Assembly (NCBI RefSeq): GCF_000350485.1
Contig: NZ_AORV01000010.1
Span: 27,974-91,973, forward strand
Origin: Ruminiclostridium cellobioparum subsp. termitidis CT1112
GTDB taxonomy: Bacteria > Bacillota > Clostridia > Acetivibrionales > DSM-1351
Direction: 5' to 3'
Length of the DNA stretch: 64,000 nt
A program made the translations under genes and the position numbers. Positions 1-8,148 of this stretch are shown piece after piece. Below the pieces are notes generated by a model, which was given only the letters and a program-made list of their open reading frames with translations, was not told where the DNA came from and did no database searches. Each line of letters begins with the position of its first letter. Position 1 is the stretch's first letter.

Positions 1-490
1 AGAAACCTGTAAAATCCGGACAATACTTTTTGCAGATTTCAGCATTTTCAATTACAAGTTCCGACCCGACAGCCCGGCTGTTCCATACCAGCACCGCCAA
101 TCCCCCCGGTTTTAAAATCCTCATGCATTCTTTTTTGAAAGCCAGAGCATCAAACCAGTGGAAGGCCTGTGCTACAGTGACAAAATCAATGCTCCGGTCA
201 TCCAACCGGGTATTTTCCGCTGTTCCGTCTACCGAATAAAAATTATTGAACCCGGCTAATTTCGTCTCAGCTATCCTTCTCATATCATTGTTGGGCTCCA
301 CACCATAAACCCTGCTCCCCTTCTCCAGGAGCTGTCTGGTGAGAATTCCGGTGCCTGCACCCACGTCAGCGATTGTGCTTGCCCGGTTAAAACCGGCACT
401 GTCGTATAAATAGTCAATAAAAGCCTTTGGGTACTCGGGTCTGTATTTTTCATAAATATTTGCCTTACCGCTGAATTTTTCGGTGTTCAC
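1..490 (-). CDS. Class I SAM-dependent methyltransferase (C-terminus cut by window edge)
   Basis: The reading frame starts at a GTG (488-490) preceded by GGGAGGTAAT and runs off the left edge, so only about 163 N-terminal residues are visible. The SAM-binding motif I VGAGTG lies at residues 43-48. It is followed by an acidic motif (YGVEPN) and by AQAFHWF, typical of the Methyltransf_11 / UbiE-like family. The KPGGLAVLVWN stretch matches the post-motif III strand. The substrate cannot be told from sequence; such proteins in clostridia methylate small molecules or remain uncharacterised. The family call is secure, the function is open. Confidence 0.85.
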   Translation of the reverse strand, partial: MNTEKFSGKANIYEKYRPEYPKAFIDYLYDSAGFNRASTIADVGAGTGILTRQLLEKGSRVYGVEPNNDMRRIAETKLAGFNNFYSVDGTAENTRLDDRSIDFVTVAQAFHWFDALAFKKECMRILKPGGLAVLVWNSRAVGSELVIENAEICKKYCPDFTGF

Positions 491-729
491 GCTTATTACC
501 TCCCATGCTTTTCTGAGTATTATTCTAACATATCGGAGTTATTTTTGCTTTCCGTATTATTGACATATATTTTATTTTCAAATTGCAAAATTTATATTGT
601 GATTGATAATCCTGGTTTCAAGGCATACCGATTTATATCCCACAGATATCAAACGAGCTGCTTCCGGTTATATGCTCCAACTCCAGGGACAGTTCCTCCA
701 GAAGACTGGCTGCCTTATGTATTTAACCT

Positions 730-1347
730 TTATTTTAGTTCAACTCCGGGATAGCTGTCATAGGCTGAACCAATAATACATAACTGATCCAGCACCTCAG
801 AAAATATCTCAAAAAGACCCTTTAATTGATCAATATCCTTTAAGATGCCTGGTATGGAGAAATACAGTTCATCAACTCCTTCGGGAAAAGCAGTTCCAAA
901 CCACCCCTCGTCATCCTTTACTTCCAGATGAAATCTGGATTGCATCAACATTAACTTTTGAAGCTGCAGACTCTTGAATAATTCCTTTATTTTCTCCTCG
1001 TTGTTTCCCTTAATAACAAATGCTTCATCAAACTCCTGGTTTCCGACCTCAATGTCCTGCATTCCCAGGGCAGCACCCATTTCACTAAAAATACCGCTTT
1101 TATATATTTTGAATCTGATTCCGTCCCTATTGACATAAGGTGCTCTTATTCTGGTATATGTGGTGGTAGCTTGACCGGTTGAAACAGTATACGTATCAAG
1201 TGTAACAATCCAGTTTTTTATGCGGGCAATGATTTTGTCACTCTTGAAAAAACCGCCTTCTATGTACTCACTGTTTTCCAGCTGCAGGCTTAACTGCTTC
1301 CAAATCTCCTTCTTGCTGGGTCCGAAAATCTCCCTCATAACTCCCAT
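730..1347 (-). CDS. Conserved hypothetical protein, 205 aa
   Basis: ATG at 1345-1347 has a good AGGAGG six bases upstream. I do not recognise the family. The protein has no signal peptide and no membrane segment. It contains mixed alpha/beta sequence with an N-terminal amphipathic stretch (KKEIWKQLSLQLE) and a Thr-rich beta region (TVSTGQATTTYTRIR) that resembles proteins which sense or bind through a PH-like or lipid-binding fold, but this is a loose impression. It is followed on the same strand, after a long gap, by the methyltransferase fragment and preceded by the DinB-like gene. The clean start and codon use argue that it is real. Confidence 0.7.
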   Translation of the reverse strand: MGVMREIFGPSKKEIWKQLSLQLENSEYIEGGFFKSDKIIARIKNWIVTLDTYTVSTGQATTTYTRIRAPYVNRDGIRFKIYKSGIFSEMGAALGMQDIEVGNQEFDEAFVIKGNNEEKIKELFKSLQLQKLMLMQSRFHLEVKDDEGWFGTAFPEGVDELYFSIPGILKDIDQLKGLFEIFSEVLDQLCIIGSAYDSYPGVELK

Positions 1348-1414
1348 AATAGCCTCCTATCTGGTTATCATATCTATATCTATATCTATGCTTAATTTTA
1401 TCCTATAAGTCGGC

Positions 1415-2095
1415 CTAAACCCGAATCTTACTTTTAAGCTTTAAGCTGTCATTTATGTGCACCACCTGATGCCGGGTTATGGGCATCAGTATTATTCCGG
1501 CAACAGTCTTTTTTCCCCAAAAGTCCAATAGCCATCTGGACTGGTCCGATCCGGTAACACCGCCTTCCTCCCATATCCTTCGGATGCTTTCGTGCCTGAC
1601 TTTCCGCTTCATGTCTTTGGGCACCAAATTCATTAATATTTCACGGGTTTTCCTGCCGACAGCCATCCTGTAATTTCTCAGTTCCAGCATATCAATCTGT
1701 ACACTGAATTCAGCAATCTCGCTGTCGCTCATAGCATTTCCGGTATCAGTCACCGATACTTTCATTTTATCAAGCCAAGCTCCGTAACTTAAGACCTGGC
1801 TGCTTTCAGCTATGAGAATATTTGCCGTCAGATCTTCTATTCTGGTCAGATGCCATAAATTCCAGGCTATAGTGGAACCCTTGTTCTTATATTGGGAACC
1901 GAATACTCCCAGGTCAAGCCCTTTCCACAACTCATCCTCATATGTCGGAGCAGCCTTTCCCGACATTTCAGACGTATGTACAAAACTATGCATATCAAGT
2001 GCCAGATCCATTGCTTCACGGAATTTGTCCTGTTTCAAAATCATTTCCTTCAGTCTTGCCTGTTTGGGATTCCAATCCCTCGTAATACTTTCCAT
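1415..2095 (-). CDS. DinB-like (DUF664-type) four-helix-bundle protein
   Basis: 226 residues, ATG start with GGTGGGAG upstream. The family forms a four-helix bundle carrying three metal-binding histidines. Here WNLWHLTRIED near residue 80 supplies the first His, and TRHQVVHIND near 205-215 supplies the pair spaced by three residues. DinB-fold enzymes include bacillithiol-dependent and mycothiol-dependent transferases and many uncharacterised stress proteins. The N-terminal region (residues 1-75) is longer than in minimal DinB proteins. The fold assignment is fairly safe; the substrate is unknown. Confidence 0.75.
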   Translation of the reverse strand: MESITRDWNPKQARLKEMILKQDKFREAMDLALDMHSFVHTSEMSGKAAPTYEDELWKGLDLGVFGSQYKNKGSTIAWNLWHLTRIEDLTANILIAESSQVLSYGAWLDKMKVSVTDTGNAMSDSEIAEFSVQIDMLELRNYRMAVGRKTREILMNLVPKDMKRKVRHESIRRIWEEGGVTGSDQSRWLLDFWGKKTVAGIILMPITRHQVVHINDSLKLKSKIRV

Positions 2096-2134
2096 TCTCC
2101 CACCTCAATGACTTGTTAAATAGCTTTAAATCTG

Positions 2135-2401
2135 TTACACTCTTCGCCTTATTTTATCGGGTGCCTGGTCATAATCGGCATCTTCCTGGTATCCGGACTT
2201 TTTGGCCCGACCTTCCTGTTGTTTCACGAACATCTCGATTTCCAGCTGGTTATTTGCACGAATTTGCTCGGCCTTTAATGTGGTTTCAGCATTTATCCTG
2301 GCAATTTCCAGCTTGTATTTCATCACTTTATTTGCAATAAACGGTATTACTATTATTAGCGCCAAACCCAGGGAGCCTACCACCGGTATCCAATCTTCCA
2401 C
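2135..2401 (-). CDS. Small single-pass membrane protein with coiled coil, 88 aa
   Basis: Residues 6-28 (VVGSLGLALIIVIPFIANKV) form one transmembrane helix with a very short N-terminal tail. A charged helical stretch follows (LEIARINAETTLKAEQIRAN, continuing to about residue 67), rich in Glu, Lys and Gln and likely coiled coil. The tail is basic and acidic mixed. A GGAGG site precedes the ATG. Topology and size resemble small clostridial membrane-anchored coiled-coil proteins of unknown role. It sits between the DinB-like and GNAT genes on the same strand with short spacers, so it may be cotranscribed. Confidence 0.65.
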   Translation of the reverse strand: MEDWIPVVGSLGLALIIVIPFIANKVMKYKLEIARINAETTLKAEQIRANNQLEIEMFVKQQEGRAKKSGYQEDADYDQAPDKIRRRV

Positions 2402-2436
2402 TATTAATTCCTCCTGTTAATATGATTAAATATGAT

Positions 2437-2985
2437 TTAATGTGTTTTATTCCACTCTTCAGCCAGAATACCATAAACAGCATGATTTACATAGTGGTCG
2501 TACAGCCATTCGGCCTGTCTTACCGAGCCCTCCAGCGTAAATCCCAGCCTTTCAGGTACTGCCCTGCTTTTTTTATTAAATTCTGCTGCTCTTATTTCAA
2601 CCCGATTTAAACCCAGGTCTTTTATCACATAATTTATAATTGCTCTGCAGGATTCTGTCATTATTCCTTTGCCCTGGTACTCTTCGGCAAGCCAGTAGCC
2701 TATTGTAGTTTTTTTGTTTCTCCAATCTATACCATGGAGGCCGATAGAACCAGCAATTTCACCTTTATAGTATATTCCTGCCTGAAATCCGTTATTATCA
2801 GCCAACTGCTTTCTTGAGGACCTGATAAAATCTTTTATGGCATCCACACTTGTCGTTGCTCCCACCCATGGCAGCCATTCTCTTAAGTACAAACGGTTAT
2901 TATCAATCAATTTATACAGTTCTCTGGCATTCTTATTTTCCATAACTCTCAATTGAATATGGTCATTTACCTGATAATAGAACAT
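2437..2985 (-). CDS. RimJ/RimL-type GNAT N-acetyltransferase
   Basis: 182 residues, the usual length for this family. It starts with a substrate-side strand (HIQLRVMENKNARELYKLID) and contains the conserved YLREWLPWV segment seen in YdaF/RimL proteins. The acetyl-CoA pyrophosphate loop appears as EEYQGKGIMTESCRA around residues 118-132. NRVEIRAAEFNKKSRAVPERLGF forms the C-terminal half of the GNAT core; the usual ASxxVxEKxGF is changed to SRAVPERLGF. Members acetylate ribosomal-protein N-termini or small amines; the substrate here is unknown. GAGGTGATTT upstream of the ATG is the ribosome binding site. Confidence 0.88.
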   Translation of the reverse strand: MFYYQVNDHIQLRVMENKNARELYKLIDNNRLYLREWLPWVGATTSVDAIKDFIRSSRKQLADNNGFQAGIYYKGEIAGSIGLHGIDWRNKKTTIGYWLAEEYQGKGIMTESCRAIINYVIKDLGLNRVEIRAAEFNKKSRAVPERLGFTLEGSVRQAEWLYDHYVNHAVYGILAEEWNKTH

Positions 2986-3054
2986 AAATCACCTCTATAA
3001 ATTTTTAAAAAGATAATATAAATCAAACTGCTTCCATTATTTAAAAAATAATTG

Positions 3055-3951
3055 CTATTTGTCACTATTCTTTTGAAAAGAAAGATTTTTTAAAGTAAAT
3101 ACTCCACTGTCAAATTCAACTTCCGAGTTGATCTCACCGATAAAATCAGGAGAAGCGTAAGACTTTCTGATAGCACCCAGTGCAAACCGCGCCAGTATTT
3201 TTTTATCCTTGAATTCAAATCCTACCATATTTCCAAAACCAATATTATCGTTATCAATATCATCTTCTGTATTTGCCAGTTCAAAAGAATTTACTTTTTT
3301 TCCGACAGTGACATCGGCCAGCAGAGAACTACCCTTTTTATGCGTATTAAGCTTTACCTGCTTATTCAGCTGCTCTACATAATCTGTAAAGGCATAATCC
3401 TTAAAATACTCTTTATTTGGAACCAGATAGCTTGTATCCTTTGGATCATCAGAAAGCACTTCCTTTTCAGAAACCTTGACCATGTGCAGTTCTTCAACCG
3501 AATATCCTGTCCCGGACCCTGTATAAAGTATTACAGCCAGTTCCTCCCTGCCATCCCCGTCAAAATCAGCCAATTCCATTCTGGGAAGTATAAATCTTGG
3601 CGTCAGATAGTCCCAGTTATAAAAATGCCCGGTGCTATTACAATAAAGTATTACTCCACTATCCTTTTTGCCGTATAAGAATATGTTTTTATCAGGTATT
3701 GCGGCAATCATAGGAATTTTTTGGGCTTCATATTCCTCCCAGGACTTAATAACCCCGGTATTTGTATCACCCACAATATTGGTTACTGCCGAAACAGCCT
3801 TTGAACTGACCGCTTCATAATTTGCCGCTGCCGGGGCTTCCGAAGCCGTGTAGAGCTTGTTGTCCGATGAACAGCCGCTTATACCCAGCGTAATTGTGAC
3901 CGATAATATGATGGGCTTTATAGCCGTTAATATAATATTTCTTTTTCTCAT
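3055..3951 (-). CDS. Lipoprotein with FG-GAP/VCBS-like segment
   Basis: 298 residues. The N-terminus has a basic start (MRKRNI), a hydrophobic stretch and a lipobox ending in LGISGC near residue 27, so it should be lipidated and anchored on the outer face of the membrane. Residues around 127-150 (LADFDGDGREELAVI) match the Ca-binding strand-turn of an FG-GAP/VCBS beta-propeller repeat, but only one repeat is clear. The rest is mixed beta. AGGAGAATGACAA precedes the ATG. Function unknown; a surface sensor or adhesin-like role would be guesswork. Confidence 0.75.
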   Translation of the reverse strand: MRKRNIILTAIKPIILSVTITLGISGCSSDNKLYTASEAPAAANYEAVSSKAVSAVTNIVGDTNTGVIKSWEEYEAQKIPMIAAIPDKNIFLYGKKDSGVILYCNSTGHFYNWDYLTPRFILPRMELADFDGDGREELAVILYTGSGTGYSVEELHMVKVSEKEVLSDDPKDTSYLVPNKEYFKDYAFTDYVEQLNKQVKLNTHKKGSSLLADVTVGKKVNSFELANTEDDIDNDNIGFGNMVGFEFKDKKILARFALGAIRKSYASPDFIGEINSEVEFDSGVFTLKNLSFQKNSDK

Positions 3952-4090
3952 TTGTCATTCTCCTGCTTTCATGTCAAACGGATCATCCTCTTGGTCTTTT
4001 TCCGAATAAACTTTAATACCGTCGATATTCCAAATAATATCATAAATTATATATATTTGGGTAGTTTATTTTGAACAGACGGAGCTACAC

Positions 4091-4121
4091 AAAAAGCTGA
4101 AACCTCATGGATTTCAGCTTT
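4091..4121 (-). terminator. Rho-independent terminator of the flavoprotein gene
   Basis: A 10-bp perfect inverted repeat (AAAGCTGAAA / TTTCAGCTTT) with a 9-base loop. Read on the minus strand it ends in a run of T, and it lies 16 bases past the stop of the gene that ends at 4137. Confidence 0.85.
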
Positions 4122-4136
4122 GCCAGATATTTTGAT

Positions 4137-4850
4137 TTAAAACGGCTTGTTCTGACCGGTCAGCCATCCTTTTTGAAGCCAGTATTTTTTATCTGTGTGA
4201 CCGTCTTCATAGTCCCTCATAACCTTTTTAATGTACATAAACATAAATTTAATAAATATTGTGGCAGGGATCTTTTTTCTATTTACCAGTGCTTTATGAA
4301 ACATATCGGCTTTTTTTCCAATAAGCTTTTGCAATTTGATCTGCTTTCCAGCCTTCATATCTTCCCAATTCTTGGTGAATACGGTCAGTCCCAAACTGTA
4401 AATCCTTTTGACACCCCAGTACCTCAAAGTCCTTGATACGGCCTTTATAGCTTTTCCGGTACCCGCACCTGCCGTTGTGGAAATAACCATAGCTACCTTT
4501 GAGAACATCTCTTCCATTGGTCTGTGGGGCAGGTATATATATCCGAAATGATCCATGAAAGACTTTATAGCACCGCTCTCTGCAAGTACATAAACCGGTG
4601 AAGTCAAAACAAGACCGTCAGCTTCTTTCATAGCTTGCTCAATTGGCTGCGTATACTGGGCATGAGGGCATTTGTCGGCACTTTCGTCATAACAGTTGCA
4701 GCAGCCGCAGCAAAAATAAGGTAATGCCCTGGGCAGATAAAACTCCACTATTTCAAGTTGGGCATTTTTCCTCAACTGTTCCATGAATATTTGTGTCGTC
4801 TTGTACGTATTGCCCTTTCTGGGGCTTCCGTGAATCACACAGATTTTCAT
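4137..4850 (-). CDS. NADPH-dependent FMN reductase-like flavoprotein (iron-sulfur flavoprotein type)
   Basis: 237 residues with a flavodoxin-like fold. The N-terminal MKICVIHGSPRKGNTYK is the FMN phosphate loop (residues 8-17). A cysteine cluster (FCCGCCNCYDESADKCPH, about residues 46-63) is typical of the Isf-like branch, where it can bind a 4Fe-4S cluster. LVLTSPVYV (about 80) and the dimerisation segment IKSFMDHFGYIYLPHRPM follow. The C-terminal 50 residues are basic and extended. The protein probably shuttles electrons or reduces quinone-like or aromatic substrates; the partner is not visible nearby. A GGAGATTAT site precedes the ATG. Confidence 0.85.
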   Translation of the reverse strand: MKICVIHGSPRKGNTYKTTQIFMEQLRKNAQLEIVEFYLPRALPYFCCGCCNCYDESADKCPHAQYTQPIEQAMKEADGLVLTSPVYVLAESGAIKSFMDHFGYIYLPHRPMEEMFSKVAMVISTTAGAGTGKAIKAVSRTLRYWGVKRIYSLGLTVFTKNWEDMKAGKQIKLQKLIGKKADMFHKALVNRKKIPATIFIKFMFMYIKKVMRDYEDGHTDKKYWLQKGWLTGQNKPF

Positions 4851-4935
4851 AATAATCTCCTTTTCTCCAGATAAAGCTTACTGATTAAAGGGAAACTATA
4901 AATGTAAGATACAAAGCTGCAGGATATTCAGTATT

Positions 4936-5352
4936 TTATTCTCCAATAATTTTCACAAGAACCCTTTTCTCTCTTTTACCGTCGAATTCACCATAAAAAA
5001 GCTGTTCCCAGGTGCCAAAATCAAGTTTTCCGTTTGTAACCGCAACAACAGCTTCACGGCCCATTATCTGCCTTTTCAGATGTGCATCGGCATTATCTTC
5101 AAAACCATTGTGGTTATACTGGCTGTAAGGTTTTTCAGGGGCAAGTGTCTCCAGCCATTTTTCGAAGTCCTGATGCAATCCGGCTTCATCGTCATTTATA
5201 AACACACTGGCCGTAATATTCATGGCATTGACCAATACCATTCCTTCTTTTATTCCGCTTTCATCAATACACTTCTGAACCTGCGGAGTGATATTTACAT
5301 ATGCCCTGCGCTTTGGAATATTGAAATACAGTTCCTTGCGGTATGATTTCAT
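4936..5352 (-). CDS. yjbQ: YjbQ/UPF0047 family protein (secondary thiamine-phosphate synthase type)
   Basis: 138 residues, the standard length. I place the start at 5350-5352 because AAGGAG lies a few bases upstream and the protein [10 protein letters not shown] matches family N-termini; an upstream in-frame ATG at 5469 would add 39 unrelated residues with no ribosome site. Conserved features are [20 protein letters not shown] in the first half, the His-containing [14 protein letters not shown] and the C-terminal [18 protein letters not shown]. The family replaces ThiE weakly in E. coli mutants, but its native role is still debated. Confidence 0.88.
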   Translation of the reverse strand: MKSYRKELYFNIPKRRAYVNITPQVQKCIDESGIKEGMVLVNAMNITASVFINDDEAGLHQDFEKWLETLAPEKPYSQYNHNGFEDNADAHLKRQIMGREAVVAVTNGKLDFGTWEQLFYGEFDGKREKRVLVKIIGE

Positions 5353-5698
5353 CTGTCTGCTCCTTAAAATTATAAAATGCAACATGCTGCAGCACATTAT
5401 ACGGCATGTTTTTAAACTAATACTGAGGGCTGTAACACAACGATTTCCTTTGTCTGGTATATAAGGCAACTATATCCTCTTTATTATATATTAAACAGGT
5501 AGCAATTGTACATGCCTAAGTTACTAAAACCCATTATTATTAAATATACCGGATTGATTGATTTATTTGATGATTTGGTGATGGCCTCAATTGATGAGGC
5601 CTGTCCAATTTTTGGGAAGATTTGTTGGATTATTTATTTATTTATTTTTATATGCAATTGCCTGTAAAGTTTAATCTTATGCAAAAAAACCGGCTTGC
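5353..5698. other. Gene-free stretch with a short hairpin
   Basis: This 346-base AT-rich stretch separates two minus-strand genes and holds no convincing gene. The only structure seen is a perfect 7-bp inverted repeat at 5583-5601 (GGCCTCA / TGAGGCC). It has no adjacent T-run on the minus strand, so I do not call it a terminator. The promoter for the yjbQ gene should lie at its left edge. Confidence 0.5.
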
Positions 5699-6433
5699 TC
5701 ACATTGACCGTATTTCATCCGACAGTATTTCACTTGACTGTATATCATTGTAAAACATTGAAAACAAACCTGCAGTACTTCTTTGGGCTAAAGGCAGTAC
5801 AATCTTTGTCAGCTCATAGTACCTTCGTTCATCATCAATAATTGTGCTCAACCTGCTGTTTGCCTTAATGGCATTAATGGCATTTTGACGTATAAATTCT
5901 TTTGTGTCCTTGAGATAACAACCATTTTCGCAGACTAAATATTCAGGTGTGCTGAGCAATGTATCCCTTACGAATTTTTCGAATTTGTGATGCTCCTTCA
6001 AAAGCTTGATATTTGCATGCTGCGGTACAGTCATGTCCTGTACCAGATGGGCCGCTGCTCCAAGAAAAAACATTGCCCGTTTTATATCCCCTGATTCATA
6101 GTAACCCAGTGCAAAGGAATAATAATTATTTGCCAGTGAGAGAGCATTGGTGTTTCCGTAAAGTCCCCTGTCTTTTATGGGATTATAAAAATGACCTGAA
6201 CTTTTGAAATCCTGATCGGCCCAAACGACACCAAGGTTTAGTTCAGTTATATATTGTGAGAAAAGCTTGAACTGTTCAAATTTCTTATCATTCTTAAGAA
6301 TTACCAGTGATTGAATGTTAATGACTCTATGTACTTTACATTCCGTAGTCATTATAACCTTTTTAACAGGGTTTATAGCTTTCATGGTGTATTGAAATAA
6401 TTTTCCATATGAATTTTCAACAATTGTAGGCAT
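5699..6433 (-). CDS. Zinc-dependent phospholipase C-like protein, no signal peptide
   Basis: 244 residues. It matches the zinc-dependent PLC family (Clostridium alpha-toxin and Bacillus PLC catalytic domain). Probable zinc ligands: the His in CKVHRVIN (about residue 35), Asp in VVWADQDF (about 77), His in SGHFYNP, His/Asp/His in AAHLVQDMTVPQHA (about 131-143) and His/Glu in EHHKFEKF (about 151-156). The N-terminal Trp ligand of secreted PLCs has no equivalent because there is no signal peptide to cleave. The start is well supported by GGGAGG eight bases before the ATG. The protein may therefore act inside the cell, or the true substrate is not membrane lipid. Confidence 0.8.
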   Translation of the reverse strand: MPTIVENSYGKLFQYTMKAINPVKKVIMTTECKVHRVINIQSLVILKNDKKFEQFKLFSQYITELNLGVVWADQDFKSSGHFYNPIKDRGLYGNTNALSLANNYYSFALGYYESGDIKRAMFFLGAAAHLVQDMTVPQHANIKLLKEHHKFEKFVRDTLLSTPEYLVCENGCYLKDTKEFIRQNAINAIKANSRLSTIIDDERRYYELTKIVLPLAQRSTAGLFSMFYNDIQSSEILSDEIRSM

Positions 6434-6626
6434 TACAACCTCCCATAATACTGCGACTAAGCTGCGATTTTTAATATATTATATACTCTATTGCTCTCTA
6501 AAAGTATCATCCCTGATAAAAGTTTACAATGATTTTACATTTTAGAATTTGCCCAAAACATTATATATCAAACCTTAAAATATACTGTCAATATAATTAT
6601 CTCTGAAAATGCAAAATAAAGCATTG

Positions 6627-6655
6627 TTGAATATATATAAATTTTACGGTATAAT
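6627..6655 (+). promoter_or_regulatory. Candidate sigma-A promoter of the patatin gene
   Basis: TTGAAT at 6627-6632, a 17-base spacer and TATAAT at 6650-6655, 55 bases ahead of the ATG at 6711. Confidence 0.6.
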
Positions 6656-6710
6656 TCAGTAAGAAAATGGCAAAAGTTTTAGTCTGACAGCATGTAAGGA
6701 GTTAAATCAT

Positions 6711-7583
6711 ATGGCTAAAGTAAGTTTGATACTTGAAGGCGGGGGGATGAGAGGCTTATACACTTCCGGAGTATTGGATTGTTTTTTGGATCGGGGACTG
6801 GTTTTCCAGGACATCATAGGAGTATCTGCAGGTGCATGCAATTCCGTGTCTTACATCACGGGACAGAGGGGAAGAAATCTGGACATCAATGCCGGCTTCT
6901 GCTCAGATAAGCGATATGTAAGTATTTCAGGCCTTTTTACCAGGGGTTCTATTTTTAATATGGACTTTTTATTTGACGACATACCTAATAAGCTGCTCCC
7001 ATTTGATTATGAAAAGTTTAAAAATGCCGCTTGCAGACTGACCGCCGTATCCACCGATTGTGCAACAGGCAGGGCGGTGTACACTCCCATAAGGGATATG
7101 ACCACTGACGGCATTTATGTCAGAGCCTCCAGTTCTATCCCGTTGGTATCACCTATTGTGGAGGTTGACGGAAAACAACTTGTAGACGGCGGTCCTTCGG
7201 ATTCCATACCGATACGCTACTCGGTTGACAGCGGCTTTGATATGCACATTGTGGTTCTTACCCGGCATACGGGCTACGAAAAAAAGAAAAGCAGGTTATA
7301 TCCATTATGCAAGCTTGCACTGAGGAAATTTCCCAACCTGGTCGATTCCATTAAAAACAGGCATCTTGTCTATAATGAAAGTATCGGATTTGCAGAGGAA
7401 CTGGAAAAGCAGAACAAAGCCCTTATAATCAGACCAAAACAACCAGTGGAAGTATCCAGATTCGAAAAAAATCCCGACAACCTGAGAAAGCTGTACCAGA
7501 AGGGTTACGAAGATGCCGCCGAAAAGTTCAAGGACATAATGGCGCTTTGCGGGGATGCGGAAAATATAATTTATAATGCCTGA
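6711..7583 (+). CDS. Patatin-like phospholipase (RssA/YchK-type)
   Basis: 290 residues, about the normal size. The oxyanion-hole motif EGGGMRGLYTSGVLD is at residues 9-23, the nucleophile elbow GVSAG at about 38-42 and the catalytic Asp in VDGGPSDSIP at about 158. Both residues of the Ser-Asp dyad are therefore present. AAGGAG precedes the ATG. Such cytosolic enzymes hydrolyse acyl chains from phospholipids or acyl-esters in lipid turnover. The gene stands alone on the plus strand between two minus-strand blocks. Confidence 0.9.
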   Translation: MAKVSLILEGGGMRGLYTSGVLDCFLDRGLVFQDIIGVSAGACNSVSYITGQRGRNLDINAGFCSDKRYVSISGLFTRGSIFNMDFLFDDIPNKLLPFDYEKFKNAACRLTAVSTDCATGRAVYTPIRDMTTDGIYVRASSSIPLVSPIVEVDGKQLVDGGPSDSIPIRYSVDSGFDMHIVVLTRHTGYEKKKSRLYPLCKLALRKFPNLVDSIKNRHLVYNESIGFAEELEKQNKALIIRPKQPVEVSRFEKNPDNLRKLYQKGYEDAAEKFKDIMALCGDAENIIYNA

Positions 7584-7635
7584 CGAGTGCCGGCTTATCA
7601 ACAGAATCATATCGGCCGGTATATCCCGGTAAATC

Positions 7636-8148
7636 CTATAATGCGAATTTTGTCAGCAGCAGGATACCCGCCCCCACCGCGACAGACGGAGACAGCTTTA
7701 TAAAGTGCCTGCTGCTTCCGCCCAAGTCAATTATATGCTTCCCTCTGCCACAGATAAATAGCTTCAACTCCGTTCCCAGTGCACGAAAGCCTTTTACGAA
7801 TTCCCCTGAGCCTGACAGTTTTACAATGGACACCACCCCCGCAGCAAGAATGGAGTAAGCCATAATGCATAAGCCCTCCTTCCATCCCACCAATGCCCCG
7901 ATGGCACTGAACAGCTTTATATCACCGGCACCTACCAGTCTGAGGTAAAAGAAACTCCAGAGCAGGATTACCGGCAGAACCATGCCTGCGGCACTTAGCC
8001 TGAAGCCTTCTGCACCGCTGCTATAAGTGTTTATTGAAATTCCAGCAAAGCTTGAGATAAGCACGTAAACATTTTTGATTTTAGAAGTTTTCAGATCGCT
8101 TACAATTGAAAATACCAGCAGAACAAACATAGCCGAATAGCGAATCAT
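7636..8148 (-). CDS. Prepilin peptidase, A24 family (TadV/CpaA-like), distal copy
   Basis: 170 residues, almost all hydrophobic, with about five membrane helices. The two catalytic aspartates are in SDLKTSKIKN (about residue 18) and GAGDIKLFSAIG (about 74), the GxGD signature of aspartic prepilin peptidases. It lacks the N-methyltransferase domain of PilD, as expected for TadV. It should cleave the Flp pilin and pseudopilins behind the leader Gly. Its start overlaps the end of the FHA gene by four bases, so it is the last gene of the Tad operon. It is one of two such peptidases in the locus. Confidence 0.9.
   Translation of the reverse strand: MIRYSAMFVLLVFSIVSDLKTSKIKNVYVLISSFAGISINTYSSGAEGFRLSAAGMVLPVILLWSFFYLRLVGAGDIKLFSAIGALVGWKEGLCIMAYSILAAGVVSIVKLSGSGEFVKGFRALGTELKLFICGRGKHIIDLGGSSRHFIKLSPSVAVGAGILLLTKFAL

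Noticed and set aside
545..754. Plus-strand open frame of 69 codons
   Set aside because: No ribosome site, low complexity with no recognisable domain, and it runs into the end of the real minus-strand gene at 730-1347.
5583..5601. Terminator for the PLC-like gene
   Set aside because: The hairpin is perfect but is 100 bases beyond the stop, and no T-run follows on the minus strand.
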